The notes under the pieces are model-generated. The model had not been told where the DNA came from. It saw only the letters and a program-made list of their open reading frames with translations, and searched no databases. Below, piece by piece: positions 5,253 through 7,719 of a stretch of DNA of 7,719 nucleotides (within the stretch, counting starts at the first letter, position 1; the number at the start of each line of letters is the position of its first letter). The translations under genes and the position numbers were made by a program. The stretch comes from Gammaproteobacteria bacterium. Lineage in GTDB: Bacteria > Pseudomonadota > Gammaproteobacteria > Steroidobacterales > Steroidobacteraceae. The stretch is from assembly GCA_030043215.1 (NCBI GenBank), contig JASHYG010000207.1, positions 1 through 7,719 on the forward strand. Reading direction: 5' to 3'.

Positions 5253-6170
5253 ATGGGCATGTTGATCGACGGCAGATGGGACGAGCATGCAACCGACACG
5301 CTCGGCAAGGCTGGGTCGTTCGATCGCACCGCAGCGACCTTCCGCGACAAGGTCACTGCGGACGGCAGCTCCGGCTTCCGGGCGGAGGCCGGGCGTTACC
5401 ATCTTTTCCTCGCCTTCGGCTGTCCCTGGTGCCATCGCGTCATGATTTTCCTCAAGCTGAAGAAGCTGGAGGGCGTGGTCTCGACGTCCTATGTACATCA
5501 CGCGCCGGGGGAGGGCGGATGGGCCTTCCCCACGCCCGATCCGCTGTTTGGAGCGCGCTTCGCGTACGACGTCTACCGCCGAGCGGTGCCAAACTTCACC
5601 GGGCGCTGCACGGTGCCGATCCTGTGGGACAAGAAGACCGAGAAGATCCTCAACAACGAGTCCTCCGAAATCATCCGCATGCTCAATCGCGAGTTCGCCG
5701 CCTTCACCGACGACCGGACCGACTACTATCCGGCCGACCTCGCGCAGCGGATCGACGAGGTCAACGAGCGCATTTACCGAGACGTCAACAATGGCGCGTA
5801 TCGCTGCGGCTTCGCCGTTCGTCAGGAGCCTTACGAGCAGGCGGTGCGCGCCATGTTCGGGACTTTCGACTGGATCGAGCAGACGCTGTCGCGGCAGCGC
5901 TATCTTCTCGGCGATCGCCAGACGGAGGCCGACTGGCGCCTGTTCCCGACCCTGGTGCGCTTCGACTGCGCCTACTACCCGCTGTTCAAGTGCAATCTAC
6001 GCCACGTCTACGAGTACCCGGCGATCTGGCGCTACACGAAGACGCTCTACGCCGTGCCGGGCATCGCCCAGACGGTCGACGTGCAGACGTACAAGGAGAA
6101 TTACTACTCCATCCGCAGCGTCAATCCGAGCGGCGTGGTGCCGCTCGGCCCGAGGATCGATTTCGCCTGA
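5253..6170 (+). CDS. Glutathionyl-hydroquinone reductase (Xi-class glutathione transferase)
   Basis: A 305-residue soluble enzyme of the GS-HQR family (YqjG, PcpF, Ecm4 relatives), which removes glutathione from glutathionyl-hydroquinones through a catalytic cysteine. Evidence: N-terminus MGMLIDGRW, the FRAEAGRYHLFLAFGCPW lead-in with nucleophile Cys57, the cis-proline strand VPILWD (121-126), the glutathione-binding NNESSEI (134-140), and the helical C-terminal domain with TEADWRLFPTLVRFD (224-238) and the family tail NPSGVVPLGP (291-300). The active site reads CPWCHR, where most members known to me have CPWAHR, so a second cysteine (Cys60) sits three residues after the nucleophile. ATG 5253 has AAGGG 7 bases upstream and matches the family start; ATG 5259 is also possible, and in-frame ATGs at 5193, 5196, 5214 and 5070 would lengthen it. 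The gene follows an AT-rich promoter region and is probably transcribed alone. Confidence 0.9.
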   Translation: MGMLIDGRWDEHATDTLGKAGSFDRTAATFRDKVTADGSSGFRAEAGRYHLFLAFGCPWCHRVMIFLKLKKLEGVVSTSYVHHAPGEGGWAFPTPDPLFGARFAYDVYRRAVPNFTGRCTVPILWDKKTEKILNNESSEIIRMLNREFAAFTDDRTDYYPADLAQRIDEVNERIYRDVNNGAYRCGFAVRQEPYEQAVRAMFGTFDWIEQTLSRQRYLLGDRQTEADWRLFPTLVRFDCAYYPLFKCNLRHVYEYPAIWRYTKTLYAVPGIAQTVDVQTYKENYYSIRSVNPSGVVPLGPRIDFA

Positions 6171-6188
6171 TCCGTGCGGCTCGCGGGC

Positions 6189-6212
6189 GAACGTGCTTAA
6201 ATAGAACGTGCT
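6189..6212. repeat. 9-bp direct repeat in the intergenic gap
   Basis: GAACGTGCT occurs at 6189-6197 and again at 6204-6212, 15 bases apart start to start, with TTAAATA-like sequence between them. It lies between the reductase stop and the exported-protein operon and could be a regulator site upstream of that operon. An 8-base palindrome GTCATGAC at 6247-6254 lies further down. Both could be chance. Confidence 0.35.
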
Positions 6213-6278
6213 CGGAGCGCGCGCACGCAATTTGCGGCCGTTCGGAGTCATGACGACAAGTCAATCGAGGGGGGATCC

Positions 6279-6671
6279 GTGACGCCGACTGACGTGCTCA
6301 AGTCCGCAGCCGTAGCGGCCGTCTCGATCTTCGCGCTACCGTGCACTGCACATCACTCCGCCGCGATCTTCGATGCCAAGCGGCCACTCACGCTGCACGG
6401 AACGGTGAAGCTGTTCCAGTGGACCAATCCTCACTGCTGGATCCAGGTGGTGGTGCCGGCGCAGAGTGCGGCGACGGAGTGGAGCGTCGAGATGGGCTCG
6501 CCTTCGCAGCTCTATCGTAAAGGCTGGCGACCCCGGACGCTCAAGCCCGGAGATCGCGTGACGATCGTCATTTATCCGACGAAGGACGGGACGAAGGGCG
6601 GCGAGTTCATCTCCGGCACCGGCCCGAACGGCGCACCGTTCAAGTCGGCTTCACCGCAAGCGCAGTCATGA
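6279..6671 (+). CDS. DUF6152-like exported protein
   Basis: A 130-residue protein with a Sec-type signal peptide (hydrophobic residues about 8-22) and a likely cut after Ala24 in PCTA|HHSAA. The mature protein would start with His-His-Ser. The conserved core is the LTLHGTVKLFQWTNPHCWIQ stretch (37-56), then EWSVEMGSPSQLYRKGWRP (67-85) and LKPGDRVTIVIYPTKDGTKG (88-107), the pattern I associate with DUF6152. It looks like a small all-beta periplasmic domain. No function is established; the His pair plus the PHCW motif could bind metal, which is a guess. The start is GTG at 6279 with a long purine run GAGGGGGG at 6267-6274; the nearby ATG at 6250 is out of frame. Its TGA overlaps the next gene's ATG (ATGA), so the two are translationally coupled. 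Confidence 0.82.
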   Translation: MTPTDVLKSAAVAAVSIFALPCTAHHSAAIFDAKRPLTLHGTVKLFQWTNPHCWIQVVVPAQSAATEWSVEMGSPSQLYRKGWRPRTLKPGDRVTIVIYPTKDGTKGGEFISGTGPNGAPFKSASPQAQS

Positions 6672-7450
6672 GCGGGCGGGTGAGTGTGGTGGCGGGACTC
6701 GCAGCCGGACTGGCACTGCTCTGCGCCACCGCCTCGGCCCAGGATCACTGGAGCTCCGCCGAGCGCAACCAGATCTTTGCGACGTTGCCCAACTGGAGCG
6801 GCCTGTGGGAATCGAAGTTGTCTGCCGCTTCGGACAATTTAACGGGCTACCCCTATGCCAAGCACTCCGAATCCCTAACCCAGTACATCCCGCTGGCGGG
6901 GAAGCCCCCCTACAAGCCGGGGTGGGAGCGGGAGCACCGGACCCAAGGGAACGCCACGCCCCCGGGCCTGGCGGTGGCCAAGCTTTGCCGGGACGTGCCG
7001 TTTCCGATTTTGCTCGAGCTGCCGTTCATGTTTCAGGTGTCCGTGACACCCGAGGAGACGCTGTTTCTCTACGAGGACGGGGATGTCCGGCACGTTTACA
7101 CGGACGGCCGCAAGCACCCGAGCGAAGAGGATCTGTGGCCGACGAGCACGGGGAACTCCATCGGTCACTGGGAGGGGGCGACGCTGGTCATCGATACCAT
7201 CGAGGTCAAGCCGGCGGGATTCCCGGATTTGAGTGAGCAGGCGCACTTCACCGAGCGTGTCCGGTTGGTCGACCGCAACACGCTGGAGGACGACCTGACG
7301 ATCGACGATCGGGAGCGCTTGGCCCATCCGTGGCATGTCTCGACCCGGTGGTCGCGCGTTCTCGATCAGGACCGGATGCTGCCTTTCGATTGCACGAACG
7401 ATCGTAACCCCGTCGTGAACGACAAGATCACGATCGCCGCTCCGCGGTAG
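6668..7450 (+). CDS. Exported protein of unknown function with NSIGHWEG motif
   Basis: A 260-residue protein with a clear Sec signal peptide (hydrophobic 5-22) and predicted cut after Ala24 in TASA|QDHW. It begins with LPNWSGLWES (40-49) and has a central LLELPFMFQVSVTPEETLFLYEDG stretch. The best-marked part is TDGRKHPSEEDLWPTSTGNSIGHWEGATLVIDT at about 145-177, followed by FPDLSEQAHFTERVRLVDRNTLEDDLTIDD and a PWHVSTRW end. I recognise this as a widespread family of secreted hypothetical proteins in Proteobacteria and Acidobacteria with a 'GxSxGxWEGDTLVVDT' signature (here Ala replaces the Asp, WEGAT). No enzymatic role is established to my knowledge. The start overlaps the previous stop by ATGA and has no strong Shine-Dalgarno, so coupled translation is likely. 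Ends with TAG; 50 bases separate it from the next start. Confidence 0.8.
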   Translation: MSGRVSVVAGLAAGLALLCATASAQDHWSSAERNQIFATLPNWSGLWESKLSAASDNLTGYPYAKHSESLTQYIPLAGKPPYKPGWEREHRTQGNATPPGLAVAKLCRDVPFPILLELPFMFQVSVTPEETLFLYEDGDVRHVYTDGRKHPSEEDLWPTSTGNSIGHWEGATLVIDTIEVKPAGFPDLSEQAHFTERVRLVDRNTLEDDLTIDDRERLAHPWHVSTRWSRVLDQDRMLPFDCTNDRNPVVNDKITIAAPR

Positions 7451-7500
7451 CCAGCTCGGCCGCCGTGGATGACTCGAGACCGAGAAGAAAGGAGAGTCGA

Positions 7501-7719
7501 ATGACCTCTCACGATGGCTCGCGAGCCGCAAACCGATTGGGAGTGCTCATCGCGCTCGCCGCCGCCGCAGCTGTTGCGCCGGTCGCCGCCCAGGCGAGTT
7601 GCAACGAGCAATGCCTGGACGCGCTCGCCGACACCTATCTCCAGGCGCTGGTGGCCCATGCGCCATCGCAACTGCCGACGACACCGGACATCCGCTTCAC
7701 GGAGAACACGATCCCGCTG
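7501..7719 (+). CDS. Exported SnoaL/NTF2-like protein (3' end cut off by the window)
   Basis: Only the first 73 codons are visible and no stop occurs before the window end. The Shine-Dalgarno AAAGGAG (7488-7494) sits 6 bases before the ATG and is the strongest in the window. The N-terminus is a signal peptide (hydrophobic about 13-28) with a likely cut near Ala30-Ala32. The mature start has a close cysteine pair (SCNEQCLDALADTYLQALVAHAPSQLP) and then DIRFTENTIPL. The helix plus 'ALVAH.PSQLP...D.RFTEN' is typical of the first helices of NTF2/SnoaL-like alpha+beta barrels often found exported in the same organisms. The barrel itself is outside the window, so the fold call is tentative. It is the third exported protein in a row on this strand, 50 bases after the previous stop, and probably in the same operon. 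Confidence 0.68.
   Translation, partial: MTSHDGSRAANRLGVLIALAAAAAVAPVAAQASCNEQCLDALADTYLQALVAHAPSQLPTTPDIRFTENTIPL

Noticed and set aside
5207..6253. 348-codon open frame on the plus strand overlapping the hydroquinone reductase
   Set aside because: It is frame-shifted relative to the reductase, Arg/Ala-rich and without motifs; the reductase frame shows the complete family pattern.

Overview
The window is GC-rich bacterial DNA with dense gene packing, Shine-Dalgarno-led starts, a lipoprotein with a classical lipobox, several Sec-type signal peptides and a glutathione-dependent enzyme. This fits a Gram-negative proteobacterium. The DUF6152-type exported protein and its neighbours suggest a Gammaproteobacterium of the Steroidobacter/Sinobacter kind, but that is inference from family impressions and not shown by the sequence. 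No rRNA, tRNA, CRISPR array, insertion sequence or phage gene was seen.

Layout. (1) 1-980, plus strand: the 3' part of a 2-oxo acid dehydrogenase E1-beta gene, followed 2 bases later by a stand-alone lipoyl domain gene. This is the end of a dehydrogenase-complex operon. (2) 990-1559, minus strand: a DUF4136-like lipoprotein with a Trp/Gly-rich insert whose DNA holds eight closely spaced G-tracts on the coding strand. (3) 1560-1856: a divergent intergenic region with an AT-rich island and a perfect -10 hexamer on each strand. (4) 1857-2948, plus strand: a zinc-dependent medium-chain alcohol dehydrogenase that starts at TTG. (5) 3003-4981, minus strand: an AMP-dependent acyl-CoA ligase, preceded by a small conserved-looking protein of unknown role. 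(6) 4982-5252: a second divergent region with another AT-rich island and a perfect 7-bp inverted repeat. (7) 5253-6170, plus strand: a glutathionyl-hydroquinone reductase with a CPWC active site. (8) 6279-7719, plus strand: three successive exported proteins (DUF6152, an exported protein of unknown function, and the start of a SnoaL/NTF2-like protein), the first two overlapping by ATGA.

How the genes may work together. The dehydrogenase complex, alcohol dehydrogenase, acyl-CoA ligase and quinone-conjugate reductase all suit the breakdown of organic acids and alcohols or aromatic compounds: alcohol to aldehyde, acid to acyl-CoA, oxo acid to acyl-CoA, and reduction of glutathionyl-hydroquinones. 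They lie on different strands with separate promoters, so a single pathway is not demonstrated. The exported trio at the right end is the least understood part and the best candidate for an undescribed envelope or periplasmic system.
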